DNA of 64,000 bases from Saccharothrix violaceirubra (GCF_014203755.1 NZ_JACHJS010000001.1:1054001-1118000); one strand, 5' to 3'. Counted from the first letter of the stretch, positions 8,472 through 18,251 are shown. Translations and numbers: made by a program. The notes: generated from the letters alone by a model not told the origin.

Positions 8472-10358
8472 ATGTACACCGAAGGCGATCCGATCGCCGA
8501 CCACCGCGCGCCCACGGGTCCCATCGAGACCCGCTGGGACCGCCGCCGGTTCACCGCGCGCCTGGTCAACCCGGCCAACCGGCGCGGTCGGACGGTGATC
8601 GTCGTGGGTACGGGCCTGGCCGGCGGTTCGGCCGCCGCGACCCTGGCCGAACTCGGCTACCGGGTGCTCTCGTTCTGCCACCAGGATTCCCCGCGCCGGG
8701 CGCACTCGGTCGCGGCCCAGGGCGGGATCAACGCGGCGAAGAACTACCGCAACGACGGCGACAGCGTGTGGCGGCTGTTCCACGACACCGTGAAGGGCGG
8801 CGACTTCCGCGCCCGCGAGTCGAACGTGTACCGGTTGGCCCAGCTCAGCACGGCGATCATCGACCAGTGCGTGGCGCAGGGCGTGCCGTTCGCGCGCGAG
8901 TACGGCGGGCTGCTGGACACGCGGTCGTTCGGCGGCGCGCAGGTCTCGCGCACGTTCTACGCGCGCGGCCAGACCGGGCAGCAACTCCTGCTCGGCGCCT
9001 ACCAGGCGCTGGCCCGGCAGATCGACGCCGGACGCGTCGAGTCGCACCCGCGCACCGAGATGCTCGACCTGGTCGTGGCCGACGGGCGGGCCCGCGGCGT
9101 GGTCGTGCGCGACCTGGTGACCGGTGCGGTGTCCACGCACCTCGCCGACGCCGTCGTGCTCGCGACCGGCGGCTACGGCAACGTGTTCCACCTGTCCACC
9201 AACGCCAAGGGCTGCAACGCCACCGCGATCTGGCGGGCGCACCGGCGCGGCGCCCTGTTCGCCAACCCGTGCTTCACGCAGATCCACCCGACATGCATCC
9301 CGCCGGCGGGGGAGCACCAGTCCAAGCTGACGTTGATGTCCGAGTCGTTGCGCAACGACGGCCGCGTGTGGGTGCCGCGCGATCCCGCCGATCGGCGGAC
9401 ACCGGGCGCGATCCCCGAGTCCGGACGGGACTACTTCCTCGAACGGCTCTACCCGGCGTTCGGCAACCTCGTGCCGCGCGACATCGCCTCACGTGCGGCC
9501 AAGAACGCCTCCGACCCCGAACGCGGCGTGTACCTGGACTTCGCCGACGCCATCGCCCGGCTCGGCGCGGACGTCGTGAAAGCCCGCTACGGCAACCTGT
9601 TCGAGATGTACCAGCGCATCACCGGCGACGACCCGTACACGACGCCGATGCGCATCTGGCCCGCCGTCCACTACACGATGGGCGGGCTGTGGGTCGACTA
9701 CGACCTGCGGTCCACCATCCCCGGCCTGTTCGTGATCGGGGAGGCCAACTTCTCCGACCACGGCGCGAACCGGCTCGGCGCCAGCGCGTTGATGCAGGGG
9801 CTCGCGGACGGGTACTTCGTGCTGCCCAACGTGATCGGCGACTACCTCGCGGACGCGCCGTTCGGGGACGTGGACCCGGGCGGGGTCGAGGACGAGGTGC
9901 GCGACCGCGTGGCCCGACTCCTGGCGGTGGACGGGGATCGCACGGTCGAGTCGTTCCACCGCGAACTCGGCCGGATCATGTGGGAGGAGTGCGGCATGGA
10001 ACGCACGGACGCCGGGCTGCGCACGGCGTTGCGGCGCATCCCCGAACTGCGGGCCGAGTTCTGGTCGCGGGTGAAGGTGCCCGGCCGGGGCGAGTCGTTC
10101 AACCAGGAGTTGGAGAAGGCCGGTCGGGTCGCGGACTTCCTCGAACTGGCCGAGCTGATGTGCGTGGACGCGCTGCACCGCGAGGAGTCGTGCGGCGGGC
10201 ACTTCCGCGCCGAGAGCACGGCCGGCGGCGAGGCGTTGCGCGACGACCACCGCTTCTCGTACGTGGCCGCGTGGGAGTTCACGGGCGGTCCACCCGTGCT
10301 GCACCGCGAGGACCTCGTCTTCGACCACGTCCGACCGAGCATTCGGAGCTACGCGTGA
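8472..10358 (+). CDS. sdhA: succinate dehydrogenase/fumarate reductase flavoprotein subunit
   Basis: 628 aa from ATG 8472, 2 nt after sdh[18 protein letters not shown] is the FAD dinucleotide fold; [13 protein letters not shown] contains the histidine that links FAD covalently. [20 protein letters not shown] and [17 protein letters not shown] are conserved active-site and FAD-contact segments. It oxidises succinate or reduces fumarate on the cytoplasmic side. The long N-terminal lead before the FAD motif is normal for this actinobacterial branch. Confidence 0.95.
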   Translation: MYTEGDPIADHRAPTGPIETRWDRRRFTARLVNPANRRGRTVIVVGTGLAGGSAAATLAELGYRVLSFCHQDSPRRAHSVAAQGGINAAKNYRNDGDSVWRLFHDTVKGGDFRARESNVYRLAQLSTAIIDQCVAQGVPFAREYGGLLDTRSFGGAQVSRTFYARGQTGQQLLLGAYQALARQIDAGRVESHPRTEMLDLVVADGRARGVVVRDLVTGAVSTHLADAVVLATGGYGNVFHLSTNAKGCNATAIWRAHRRGALFANPCFTQIHPTCIPPAGEHQSKLTLMSESLRNDGRVWVPRDPADRRTPGAIPESGRDYFLERLYPAFGNLVPRDIASRAAKNASDPERGVYLDFADAIARLGADVVKARYGNLFEMYQRITGDDPYTTPMRIWPAVHYTMGGLWVDYDLRSTIPGLFVIGEANFSDHGANRLGASALMQGLADGYFVLPNVIGDYLADAPFGDVDPGGVEDEVRDRVARLLAVDGDRTVESFHRELGRIMWEECGMERTDAGLRTALRRIPELRAEFWSRVKVPGRGESFNQELEKAGRVADFLELAELMCVDALHREESCGGHFRAESTAGGEALRDDHRFSYVAAWEFTGGPPVLHREDLVFDHVRPSIRSYA

Positions 10359-11113
10359 ACCTGACGATGCGGATCTGGCGGCAGAACGGCGCGACCGGCC
10401 GCCTGGTGACCTACGACGTGCCCGACCTGTCGCCGGACATGTCCTTCCTGGAGGCGTTGGACGTCCTCAACGAACGACTCGTGCTCGCGGGGGAGGAGCC
10501 CGTGGCGTTCGACCACGACTGCCGCGAGGGCATCTGCGGCATGTGCGGGCTGATGATCGATGGTGTGGCACATGGTCCGGAACGCGCCACCACGGCGTGC
10601 CAACTGCACCTGAGGCACTTCTCCGACGGCGACACGGTGACCGTGGAACCGTGGCGTGCCACGCCGTTCCCGGTGATCCGCGACCTGGTCGTGGACCGGT
10701 CGGCGTTCGACCGGATCGTCGAGGCCGGCGGGTACGTGAGCGTGTCGACGGGCAGCGCGCCCGACGCGCACGCCCTGCCCGTGCCCAAACCCGATGCGGA
10801 CGCGGCCTTCGAGGCGGCGGCGTGCATCGGGTGCGGTGCGTGCGTGGCCGCGTGCCCCAACGGCTCGGCGATGCTGTTCACGGCCGCGAAGGTCACGCAC
10901 CTGGGCCTGTTGCCGCAGGGCCGGCCGGAACGCGGGACGCGGGCGTCGGACATGCTGGCCGCGCACGACGACCTCGGGTTCGGCGGGTGCACGAACACCG
11001 GCGAGTGCACGGCCGTGTGTCCCAAGGGGATTCCGCTGTCCACGATCACGCGGTTCAACGCCGACGTCCTGCGCGCCGCACGCAGTTTTAGTCAGGGTGA
11101 CAAAAGGAGGTAG
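10355..11113 (+). CDS. sdhB: succinate dehydrogenase/fumarate reductase iron-sulfur subunit
   Basis: 252 aa from GTG 10355, overlapping the sdhA stop as [14 protein letters not shown] binds the [2Fe-2S] cluster; [14 protein letters not shown] and [15 protein letters not shown] bind the [4Fe-4S] and [3Fe-4S] clusters. An alternative ATG at 10367 would remove four residues. The last codons overlap the palindrome at 11086-11105. Confidence 0.95.
   Translation: MNLTMRIWRQNGATGRLVTYDVPDLSPDMSFLEALDVLNERLVLAGEEPVAFDHDCREGICGMCGLMIDGVAHGPERATTACQLHLRHFSDGDTVTVEPWRATPFPVIRDLVVDRSAFDRIVEAGGYVSVSTGSAPDAHALPVPKPDADAAFEAAACIGCGACVAACPNGSAMLFTAAKVTHLGLLPQGRPERGTRASDMLAAHDDLGFGGCTNTGECTAVCPKGIPLSTITRFNADVLRAARSFSQGDKRR
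11086..11105. promoter_or_regulatory. palindrome at the NUDIX gene start region
   Basis: TTTTAGTCA (11086-11094) faces TGACAAAA (11098-11105), an AT-rich near-perfect inverted repeat inside the last codons of sdhB and just before the AAAGGAGG ribosome site of the NUDIX gene. Its position suggests an operator, possibly for autoregulation by the NUDIX-winged-helix product. Confidence 0.45.
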
Positions 11114-11122
11114 GGTCGCGGA

Positions 11123-11815
11123 ATGGCACCCCGCGACCACGAGATCGTCCGGCTCACCGCGGACCTGGTGATCCTCACCGTCCGATCCGGGCGGCTGTGC
11201 GTGCTGCTGGTGGAGCGGGCGAACGAGCCGTTCCGCGGCCGGCCCGCGCTGCCCGGCGGGTTCCTGCGCGCCGGCGAGACGATCGAGGAGACGGCGGCGC
11301 GCGAGTTGGCCGAGGAGACCTCGCTGGACGGGCTGCCCGTCGAGCAGATCGGCGTGTACTCGGCGCCCGACCGCGATCCGCGCGATCCGCGCGTGGTGAC
11401 GTGCGCGTTCCTGGCCATCGCGCCCGACCTGCCGGTGCCCGTGGCGGGCACGGACGCGCGGGAGGCGAGGTGGCTGCCGTTGGACGAGGTCGGCGGGTTG
11501 GCGTTCGACCACGGTCGGATCCTGGCCGACGCCGTGGAACGGGCGCGGACCAAGCTCCAGTACACGACCGTGGCCACGGCGTTCTGCCCGCCGGAGTTCA
11601 CGATCAGCGAGCTGCGCGAGGTGTACGAGGTGGTGTGGGACGTGGAGGTCGACCGCCCGAACTTCCACCGCAAGGTCACCGACGCGGAGGGGTTCGTGGA
11701 GCCGACGGGTGCCAAGAGCACCAAGGGCGGCGGCCGGCCGGCGGTGCTGTACCGGGCGGGCGGTGCACGGGTGCTGCACCCGCCGATGGTCCGGCCGCGC
11801 GCCAAGTCCTCCTAG
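11123..11815 (+). CDS. NUDIX protein with C-terminal winged helix (NrtR-like)
   Basis: 230 aa from ATG 11123 with AAAGGAGG upstream. Residues 10-140 form a NUDIX domain; the box reads GGFLRAGETIEETAARELAEET, keeping the REL-x-EE core but with Thr-Ser where Gly is usual. Residues 150-215 (FTISELREVYEVVW...FHRKVTD) match the DNA-binding C-domain of NrtR-type regulators that sense ADP-ribose or related nucleotides. So it may be a repressor, a hydrolase, or both. A palindrome precedes it. Confidence 0.85.
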   Translation: MAPRDHEIVRLTADLVILTVRSGRLCVLLVERANEPFRGRPALPGGFLRAGETIEETAARELAEETSLDGLPVEQIGVYSAPDRDPRDPRVVTCAFLAIAPDLPVPVAGTDAREARWLPLDEVGGLAFDHGRILADAVERARTKLQYTTVATAFCPPEFTISELREVYEVVWDVEVDRPNFHRKVTDAEGFVEPTGAKSTKGGGRPAVLYRAGGARVLHPPMVRPRAKSS

Positions 11816-11830
11816 TGGGTCTGCATCCTT

Positions 11831-11900
11831 CCCCCTTATTGTCGTCTAGACCCGAACGTAGTCCGACGGCCTGGTTCGTGTCAATACGACAAGAAGGGGG
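11831..11900. repeat. 15-bp inverted repeat upstream of the 11910 gene
   Basis: CCCCCTTATTGTCGT (11831-11845) and ACGACAAGAAGGGGG (11886-11900) are complementary at 14 of 15 positions around a 40-nt loop. It fills the gap between the NUDIX gene and the next gene and ends 9 nt before that ATG, so it could be an operator pair or an mRNA stem that hides the ribosome site. Confidence 0.55.
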
Positions 11901-11909
11901 TGCGGTTCA

Positions 11910-12551
11910 ATGGACGCCATGCGCTGGTTCCGACGCCCGCCGCGGGTCGCCGCGGCGCACGTGCCCAACCCCGCGGAGGCCGCCGAGGCGTTCTGGCGGG
12001 GCTGGTTCGAGCTGCTGCCGGCCGTGAGCGCGGCGCTGGGCGACCGCGAGCCGCAGCGCTTCGAGAACGACCTGTGCGAACTGGTCGCGGCCGTGCACCC
12101 GGACCTGCACTTCACCGTGGAGCGCGGACAGCGGGCGATCTACGCGCTGGTGCTCAGCGGCCAGGAGGACCCCCGGTTGCGGCCCTACACCGACGCGTGG
12201 CGGGCCGCCGCGCCGCCCGAGGACATGATCTGGGAGTACCACGACTCCGTGCCGCCGGTGCCCGATCCGACGGCCGTGACGGTGAACCTGGGCGCGCACC
12301 GGGTGGGCCTGGCCGACGTGCGGGTGGCGGCCCGGATCGTGGCCGGCGTCGTCGACGTGGCCGTGTACCACCCCGGATTCGCCGCGTTGGACGACGAGGC
12401 CCGCCGGACCATGACCTACCTGCCGCTGGACGTGACCCTGGGCGAACGCCTCGCGGCCGAACGCCTGGGCCGCGTGGAGACCGCCCTCACCGACCCCGCC
12501 GACTCCATCGACCTCCTGGCCCTGCGCACCCTCGTCACCTCCCTCCCCTGA
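11910..12551 (+). CDS. hypothetical protein, 213 aa
   Basis: ATG 11910 with AGAAGGGGGT upstream. No signal peptide or membrane segment. It is acidic, with a Trp-rich N-terminus (MRWFRR, FWRGWFELLP) and the segment YLPLDVTLGERLAAERLGRVE near the C-terminus. I do not recognise the family. The preceding inverted repeat suggests individual control. Confidence 0.7.
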   Translation: MDAMRWFRRPPRVAAAHVPNPAEAAEAFWRGWFELLPAVSAALGDREPQRFENDLCELVAAVHPDLHFTVERGQRAIYALVLSGQEDPRLRPYTDAWRAAAPPEDMIWEYHDSVPPVPDPTAVTVNLGAHRVGLADVRVAARIVAGVVDVAVYHPGFAALDDEARRTMTYLPLDVTLGERLAAERLGRVETALTDPADSIDLLALRTLVTSLP

Positions 12552-12554
12552 CCG

Positions 12555-12602
12555 CGCGAGTCCTCCACTCGGACACCCCGAAATACGCGCTCAGGCACCC
12601 CC
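12555..12602. repeat. 22-bp repeat cluster between convergent genes
   Basis: Read on the minus strand, a unit GAGCGCGTATTTCGGGG is followed 22 bp later by GAGTGGAGGACTCGCG, linked by GTGTCC. It fills the gap between the ends of the 11910 gene and the phosphatase gene. Same family as 985, 6331 and 23349. Confidence 0.75.
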
Positions 12603-12610
12603 GATCGTGG

Positions 12611-13018
12611 TCAGGCAGCGGGGAAGCGACGTACCCACCGTCGCTGCCACGGCGTTTCCACGGCCTTCGGGTGGTAGTGCGCACGGGTCCACGCCACGGC
12701 TTCCTCGGCGGGCACGCCGCTCAACACCGCGACGCACGCCATGACCGTGCCCGTCCGGCCCACGCCACCCAGGCACGCCACCTCCACGGCCTCGCCCGCC
12801 AAGGCCCGGCGGTGCAGGTCCTTGATCAACTCGATGGCCCGCGCACGATCGCGCGGCAACCGGAAGTCCGGCCAGTCCAGCCACTCGGAATGCCACGGCA
12901 CCTCGGGCCGTTTCGCCAGGTACAACCCGTACTCCGGCGACGGCCCGGCAGGCAGGTCACGACCACGCCCGCGCACCACCGCACCGTCCGGAAAACGCAC
13001 CGCCCCCGTCAATTCCAT
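12611..13018 (-). CDS. dual-specificity/tyrosine phosphatase-like protein
   Basis: 135 aa from ATG 13018. EVACLGGVGRTGTVMACVAV holds the C-x5-R phosphatase loop (Cys82 to Arg88), as in small cysteine phosphatases; the general acid may be an Asp in WLDWPDFRLP. The frame stays open far upstream but only as an antisense artefact over other genes. It is divergent from an acetyltransferase gene 33 bp away. Substrate unknown. Confidence 0.8.
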   Translation of the reverse strand: MELTGAVRFPDGAVVRGRGRDLPAGPSPEYGLYLAKRPEVPWHSEWLDWPDFRLPRDRARAIELIKDLHRRALAGEAVEVACLGGVGRTGTVMACVAVLSGVPAEEAVAWTRAHYHPKAVETPWQRRWVRRFPAA

Positions 13019-13051
13019 CCTCCGATTGAACACCCGCCGGAAAGGCCCGCG

Positions 13052-13546
13052 ATGACCGATCTCCACGTGCGCCCCGCCCGTACCGAAGAACTGTCGGACA
13101 TCGGCGCGCTCACGGTCGCCGCCTACACCGCCGACGGCCTCGACCCCGCGAGCGGCTACGTCACCGTCCTCGCCGACGCTGCCACCCGCGCCCGCGACGC
13201 CGTGCTCCTCGTCGCCGTCGACCCCGAGGGCACGTGCCTGGGTACGGTCACCGTCGCCCGCCACGGAACGCCTTACGCCGAACGCTGCCGACAAGGCGAG
13301 GTCGAGTTCCGCATGCTCGCCGTCGCCCCGGCCGCCCGTCGACGCGGAGTCGCCGAAGCGCTGGTCCGGACCGTCCTGCGCACCGCGCGCGACGAAGGCG
13401 CCCACACCGTCGTCATGAGCAGCAAACCGAGCATGACCACGGCCCACCGCCTCTACCACCGACTGGGTTTCACGCGCACGCCCGACCGCGACTGGGAAGT
13501 GTTCCCCGGCCTCACCCTCGTCACGTTCGCACTCGGACTCGGGTAA
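13052..13546 (+). CDS. GNAT-family N-acetyltransferase
   Basis: 164 aa from ATG 13052 with GGAAAGG about 10 nt upstream. FRMLAVAPAARRRGVAEALV is the acetyl-CoA-binding motif A, and TAHRLYHRLGFTRTPDRDW the terminal motif B. Substrate not predictable. The stop is followed by a hairpin (13547-13593) that could end transcription. Confidence 0.85.
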   Translation: MTDLHVRPARTEELSDIGALTVAAYTADGLDPASGYVTVLADAATRARDAVLLVAVDPEGTCLGTVTVARHGTPYAERCRQGEVEFRMLAVAPAARRRGVAEALVRTVLRTARDEGAHTVVMSSKPSMTTAHRLYHRLGFTRTPDRDWEVFPGLTLVTFALGLG

Positions 13547-13593
13547 CGGTTTCCCGGAGGCGCCCGATTCCCGGGCGTGGCCGAGGGAAACCG
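13547..13593. terminator. nested hairpin after the acetyltransferase gene
   Basis: CGGTTTCCC (13547-13555) pairs with GGGAAACCG (13585-13593), and an inner CGCCCG/CGGGCG pair (13561-13566 / 13572-13577) stacks inside. It directly follows the stop at 13546. It overlaps the proposed GTG start of the next gene, which makes the downstream TTG at 13595 an alternative start for that gene. Confidence 0.5.
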
Positions 13594-14881
13594 ATTGGAA
13601 GCCAAAGGATTCCGGGGCGCGCGTTACATCGCGGTCGTCCTGCTCGTCATCAGCGTCGCCGCCCTGGTGTTGTTCGGCGCGGTCCAGGCGAAACCCGTGC
13701 AGGCCGTCGCACTCGGCCTGATCATCGCACTGGGCTCGACGATCACCGGTGCCCTGCTCGGCTTCGTGTTCGGGATCCCTCGACGCGTCCAGGGCGAGTC
13801 CGGGACGACCGGGTACGCCGTCAACACGAACTTCGAGCAGATCTCCGACTGGCTCACGAAGATCATCATCGGGCTGGGCCTGGTCGAACTCGGCTCGATC
13901 GTCGGGCACTTCGGCCGGCTCAGCACCACGCTCGGCGCGGCGTTGGGTCCGGGCACCGCGACCACGGTCGCGGCCGGTGCGACCATCGTGTTCTTCGTGC
14001 CGCTCGGCTTCCTTGTCGGCTACCTGCTCACGCGCACGTTCCTCACCGACGCGTTCCGGTCGTTCGACGACCTGCCCGCGAACGCGGTCACCGACGCGGT
14101 CGACCGCGTCGGCACGCTCGCCCAACGCCGATACCGCTCCATCCACGCGGACTACGAGAACCAGTCGCACCTGCCCGCCGACAACCGCAACCGCGAGACC
14201 GTCGAGCGCGCCGCCGAGGCGACGAGCCCGGTGTCCGACGTGGTCACGCTGTGCGGCGAGATCGAGAACCTGCTCGCCGAACTGCTCGCGCCGTACCCCA
14301 GCCAGGACCTGGCGTCCGACGAGCTGGTCGACCTGCTCGCGGCCCGGGGCGTCGTCGACGCCGAACTCGCCGACGCCCTCAAAGGACTGTTCGAGTTCGC
14401 CCGCAAGGTCGCGCTGGGCCGTCCACTCGCGCCGGTCGACGCGGTCGCCGTGCGCAACCAGGGCACGGCCGTGCTCGCCGAGGTCGGCCGGTTGCGCCGG
14501 ATCGCCGGGGTGGCGTTCGAGAAGCACGTCGTGGACACGTTGCTCGACGCCGCGGGCGGGCGTGGGTGGCGGGTCGTGACCGACGCCCTGGTCTCCGAGG
14601 TGCCGCGCGTGCACGTGGACGCGTTGGTGGTGAACGGTGCGGGTTCGGTGATGGTGGAGGCGCGGTCGTTGCGCGACCCGGTCGCGGTCGCCGACCTCCA
14701 GGGCTGGCTCGACCACGTGCCCGAGCAGCCGTTGGTGCTGGTCGTGCCCGGTGACCAGCGGCAGCGGGCCCGCGTCGAGGGGCTCGGGCGCCGCGGTGAC
14801 GTCCGGGTCGTGATGTGGGATCTGGAGCCCGGCGCGCTGGTCCCGCTGGTGGAGGAACTGCTCGGCCGGCGGCCGGGATGA
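13577..14881 (+). CDS. membrane protein with nuclease-like C-terminal domain
   Basis: 434 aa from GTG 13577 (TTG 13595, preceded by GAGGGA, is an alternative). Three hydrophobic segments at about residues 17-37, 40-66 and 130-156 surround a conserved-looking block, FGIPRR...YAVNTNFEQISDWLTKIIIGLGLVEL. The middle is charged and cytosolic. The tail (about 310-390) runs GVAFEKHVVDTLLDAAG...VHVDALVVNG...VMVEARSL, an arrangement resembling PD-(D/E)xK nucleases such as Mrr, with Arg where Lys is usual. A membrane-anchored effector is possible; this is inference. Not an operon partner of its neighbours. Confidence 0.7.
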   Translation: MAEGNRLEAKGFRGARYIAVVLLVISVAALVLFGAVQAKPVQAVALGLIIALGSTITGALLGFVFGIPRRVQGESGTTGYAVNTNFEQISDWLTKIIIGLGLVELGSIVGHFGRLSTTLGAALGPGTATTVAAGATIVFFVPLGFLVGYLLTRTFLTDAFRSFDDLPANAVTDAVDRVGTLAQRRYRSIHADYENQSHLPADNRNRETVERAAEATSPVSDVVTLCGEIENLLAELLAPYPSQDLASDELVDLLAARGVVDAELADALKGLFEFARKVALGRPLAPVDAVAVRNQGTAVLAEVGRLRRIAGVAFEKHVVDTLLDAAGGRGWRVVTDALVSEVPRVHVDALVVNGAGSVMVEARSLRDPVAVADLQGWLDHVPEQPLVLVVPGDQRQRARVEGLGRRGDVRVVMWDLEPGALVPLVEELLGRRPG

Positions 14882-14912
14882 CACCCCGCGACCGCTGTGG
14901 TGAGCTTGGCGG

Positions 14913-15623
14913 GTGCTCCAGGCCTGTCTGAACGGCGCCCGGGAGGCGCACTGCCACCCGGCCCTGCCGATCACGCCGGACGACCTCGCGCGCGACGCCG
15001 CCGCGGTCGCCGAACTCGGCGTGACCCACCTGCACCTGCACCCGCGCGACGTGCTCGGCCGCGAGGTCCTCGCCGGACCGGAGATCGCGCCGACCGTGGC
15101 CCGGGTGCGCTCGGCCGTGCCGCACGTCGAGATCGGCGTGACGACCGGTGCGTGGATCGAACCCGACCCGGACGTGCGGGTGGAACTCGTGCGCGGGTGG
15201 GCGGCACTGGCGGCCGGGCGGCCGGACGTGGCGTCGGTGAACGTGCACGAGGACGGCTGGCTCGCGGTGGCGGAGGCGTTGCACGCGGCCGGGATCGGGC
15301 TCGAACTGGGCGTGCGCGACGACGCCGCGGCCCGCGTGCTGCTCGCCGCCGGCCCGCCGCCGGGCACCCGGCGGGTGCTGGTCGAGATCCCGGCCGACCA
15401 CCGGGTGGCGCACGCCGAGCGGCTGCTGGACCTGCTCGCGGTGGTGGACGTGCCGATCCTGGTGCACGGCGCGGACGACAGCGCGTGGCCGGTGCTGAAC
15501 TACGCCGTGCGCCGTGACCACGCCACGCGGATCGGTTTGGAGGACACCCTGTCCGACCCCGACGGCACGCCCACCGAGGGCAACGCCGCTTTGATCGGCC
15601 ACGCCTCCCTGGGCCCTTCCTGA
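14913..15623 (+). CDS. BKACE-family (DUF849) beta-keto acid cleavage-like enzyme
   Basis: 236 aa from GTG 14913. The N-terminus LQACLNGAREAHCHPALPIT and HLHLHPRD supply the metal-binding His pair and active-site residues of the BKACE/KCE family, which splits beta-keto acids with acetyl-CoA. It is shorter than the usual 270-310 aa. The individual substrate varies across the family and cannot be assigned. Confidence 0.82.
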   Translation: MLQACLNGAREAHCHPALPITPDDLARDAAAVAELGVTHLHLHPRDVLGREVLAGPEIAPTVARVRSAVPHVEIGVTTGAWIEPDPDVRVELVRGWAALAAGRPDVASVNVHEDGWLAVAEALHAAGIGLELGVRDDAAARVLLAAGPPPGTRRVLVEIPADHRVAHAERLLDLLAVVDVPILVHGADDSAWPVLNYAVRRDHATRIGLEDTLSDPDGTPTEGNAALIGHASLGPS

Positions 15624-15630
15624 CGGCGGA

Positions 15631-16290
15631 TCAGTCGGGCAGGACCACGGACACGATCCCGGCCAGGTGGGCCAGGCGGGCCACCTCGGCGGCGCGGAAC
15701 ATCGGGCCGCCCGGCCGTCCCACCAACAACACCCGATCGGGCTTGCCCAACGGGGTGGCGGCGAGTTCCGTGCCGAGTTCGCGCCACGTGTCCGGCACCC
15801 ACGTGTCCTCGCCGTCCAGCACGGTCGCGCGTGCCAGCGGGAACCACGGCGGGTTCTCGATCCGGGTCTCGGGGGCGGCCGACGACGCGGTCAGCCGGTG
15901 CACGCCCGTGCCGTCGGCCGCGAACACCACGGCCCACCCGGCGCGGATGATCCTGGGGACGCCCTCCGTGAACACGGCGAGGCCGCGTGCCGGTTCCTCG
16001 GCCACGTCCTCGACCAACTCCAGCTCGCGGTGCGTGTTCAGCACGCCCGCGTACGGCCGGACGGCGTCCACCTCCACGCCCTCGACCGACTCGGCCGCGG
16101 TGATCAGCACGTCCGGCAGCCGACCCGACGGCAGCTCCACCACCAGGTCGTCGATCGCCAGGCCGGGCCCGCGCTCCACCACGTCCACGCTGAGGATGTC
16201 GGCTCCGATCTCGCCCAGCGCCGTGGCGACCGCGCCCAGCGTGCCGGGGCGGTCCGGGAGTTGGACCCGGATCAGGAAGGACACGGTCAC
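15631..16290 (-). CDS. ACT-domain protein (Rv3013-like)
   Basis: 219 aa from GTG 16290. FLIRVQLPDRPGTLGAVATALGEIGADILSVDVVER is a clear ACT fold; a second, weaker domain follows. ACT domains bind amino acids. A homologous gene sits divergent from gatC in Mycobacterium too, which is seen here again (171 bp between the starts). The role is unknown; a regulatory or sensing function for amino-acid supply is likely. Confidence 0.85.
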   Translation of the reverse strand: MTVSFLIRVQLPDRPGTLGAVATALGEIGADILSVDVVERGPGLAIDDLVVELPSGRLPDVLITAAESVEGVEVDAVRPYAGVLNTHRELELVEDVAEEPARGLAVFTEGVPRIIRAGWAVVFAADGTGVHRLTASSAAPETRIENPPWFPLARATVLDGEDTWVPDTWRELGTELAATPLGKPDRVLLVGRPGGPMFRAAEVARLAHLAGIVSVVLPD

Positions 16291-16461
16291 GCCTCCAGGC
16301 TCTGGTGAAAGTTGCCGGCCGATGATTCTCGCAGACCCGGGTCACCTTTCCGAGCCACCGGGCACGCCTGATCGCGGAGCCTGGCCTGACCTGGCGATTG
16401 AGCCGGCAATAGACTCGTCGGGTCCACAATCCGAAACACTCGACCCACGGGGGTTGACGAG

Positions 16462-16761
16462 GTGCCCAGCATCTCCCGCGACGAGGTCGCGCACCTGGCG
16501 AGGCTGGCCAGGCTGGCCGTCACCGACGACGAGCTTGACCTGTTCGCCGGCCAGCTGGACGTGATCCTCCAGTCGGTGGCCACGGTCGGCGACATCGCCA
16601 CCGCGGACATCCCGCCCACTTCGCACGCCGTTCCGCTGACCAACGTGTTCCGCGAGGACGTCGTGCGTCCCAGCCTCGGTCAGCGGCAGGCGCTCGCGGG
16701 CGCCCCCGCAGCCGAGGAAGGCCGCTTCCGCGTGCCCCGAATCCTGGGTGAGGAAGCATGA
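16462..16761 (+). CDS. gatC: Asp/Glu-tRNA amidotransferase subunit C
   Basis: 99 aa from GTG 16462. It shows the family pattern [21 protein letters not shown] and, at the C-terminus, REDVVRPSL. GatC wraps around GatA and stabilises the GatCAB complex that converts mischarged Glu-tRNA(Gln) or Asp-tRNA(Asn) to the correct amide. First gene of gatC-gatA-x-gatB; overlaps gatA as ATGA. Confidence 0.95.
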   Translation: MPSISRDEVAHLARLARLAVTDDELDLFAGQLDVILQSVATVGDIATADIPPTSHAVPLTNVFREDVVRPSLGQRQALAGAPAAEEGRFRVPRILGEEA

Positions 16762-18251
16762 GCGACCTGATCCGCGAGAACGCGTCCGACCTGGCCGCGA
16801 AGATCGCGAGCCGCGAGACCAGCGCCGTCGAGGTCGCGCAGGCGCACCTCGACCGCATCGACCAGGTCGACGGTGCCGTCCACGCCTTCCTGCACGTCGA
16901 CCGCGAAGGCGCCCTCGCCGCCGCGCGCGCGGTCGACCAGGACATCGCCGACGGCCGCCCGGTCGGCCCGCTGGCCGGCGTCCCCCTGGCGCTCAAGGAC
17001 GTCCTGACCGCCGAGGGCATCCCGACCACGGCCGGTTCCAAGATGCTCGAAGGCTGGCGTCCGCCTTACGACGCCACGGTCACCCGCCGCCTCAAGGAGG
17101 CCGGCGTCGTGATCCTGGGCAAGACCAACATGGACGAGTTCGCCATGGGCTCCTCCACGGAGAACTCGGCGTACGGCCCGACGCGCAACCCGTGGGACCT
17201 CGACCGCATCCCCGGCGGTTCGGGCGGCGGCTCATCGGCCGCGCTCGCCGCGTTCGAGGCGCCGCTGGCCATCGGCACGGACACCGGCGGCTCGATCCGC
17301 CAGCCGGGCGCGGTCACCGGCACGGTCGGCGTGAAGCCCACCTACGGCGGCGTCTCGCGCTACGGCCTCATCGCGTTCTCCTCGTCGCTGGACCAGGCCG
17401 GTCCGTGCGCGCGTTCGGTGCTCGACGCCGCGCTGCTGCACGAGGTCATCGGCGGCCACGACCCGCTGGACTCCACGTCGGTCGACGTGCCGGTGCCGCC
17501 GGTCGTCGCGGCGGCCCGCGAGGGCGCGAACGGCGACCTGACGGGCGTGCGCGTCGGCGTGGTCACGCAGTTCAGCGGCGACGGCTACCAGCCGGGCGTG
17601 CTGCGCTCGTTCGAGGCCGCGGTGGCGCAGCTCAAGCAGCTCGGCGCGGAGGTCGTCGAGGTCTCGTGCCCGAGCTTCGACTTCGCGCTCCCGGCGTACT
17701 ACCTGATCGCGCCGAGCGAGGCGTCGTCCAACCTGGCCCGCTTCGACTCGATGCGGTACGGGCTGCGGGTCGGCGACGACGGCACGCGCAGCGCCGAGGA
17801 GGTCATGTCGCTGACCCGTGAGGCCGGTTTCGGCCCGGAGGTCAAGCGCCGGATCATGATCGGCACGTACGCGCTCTCGTCGGGCTACTACGACGCGTAC
17901 TACGGCTCGGCGCAGAAGGTGCGCACGCTCATCACCCGCGACTTCGCGTCCGCGTTCGAGCGGGTGGACGTGCTGGTCTCGCCGACGACGCCGACCACGG
18001 CGTTCCGCATCGGCGAACGCGTGGACGACCCGTTGGCCATGTACAAGGCGGACCTGTGCACGATCCCCGCCAACCTGGCCGGCACGCCCGCGCTGAGCAT
18101 CCCGAGTGGACTGTCCGACGAGGACGGTCTGCCGGTGGGTCTGCAGATCATGGCTCCCGCGTTGCAGGACCACCGGATGTACCGGGTGGCCGCGGCGTAC
18201 GAGGTGGCGCGCGGCCCGATCGGGTCGGCGCCGGAACCGGTCGGTGCGTGA
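16758..18251 (+). CDS. gatA: Asp/Glu-tRNA amidotransferase subunit A
   Basis: 497 aa from ATG 16758, overlapping gatC by 4 nt. It has the amidase signature [14 protein letters not shown] with the Ser-cisSer-Lys triad at Lys80, Ser155 and Ser179 ([11 protein letters not shown]). It releases ammonia from glutamine for the transamidation carried out with GatB. Length is normal. Confidence 0.97.
   Translation: MSDLIRENASDLAAKIASRETSAVEVAQAHLDRIDQVDGAVHAFLHVDREGALAAARAVDQDIADGRPVGPLAGVPLALKDVLTAEGIPTTAGSKMLEGWRPPYDATVTRRLKEAGVVILGKTNMDEFAMGSSTENSAYGPTRNPWDLDRIPGGSGGGSSAALAAFEAPLAIGTDTGGSIRQPGAVTGTVGVKPTYGGVSRYGLIAFSSSLDQAGPCARSVLDAALLHEVIGGHDPLDSTSVDVPVPPVVAAAREGANGDLTGVRVGVVTQFSGDGYQPGVLRSFEAAVAQLKQLGAEVVEVSCPSFDFALPAYYLIAPSEASSNLARFDSMRYGLRVGDDGTRSAEEVMSLTREAGFGPEVKRRIMIGTYALSSGYYDAYYGSAQKVRTLITRDFASAFERVDVLVSPTTPTTAFRIGERVDDPLAMYKADLCTIPANLAGTPALSIPSGLSDEDGLPVGLQIMAPALQDHRMYRVAAAYEVARGPIGSAPEPVGA

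Noticed and set aside
13019..15367. Long minus-strand extension of the phosphatase frame (to 918 codons)
   Set aside because: Only the last 135 codons look like a protein; the rest mirrors the membrane/nuclease-like and BKACE genes on the plus strand.
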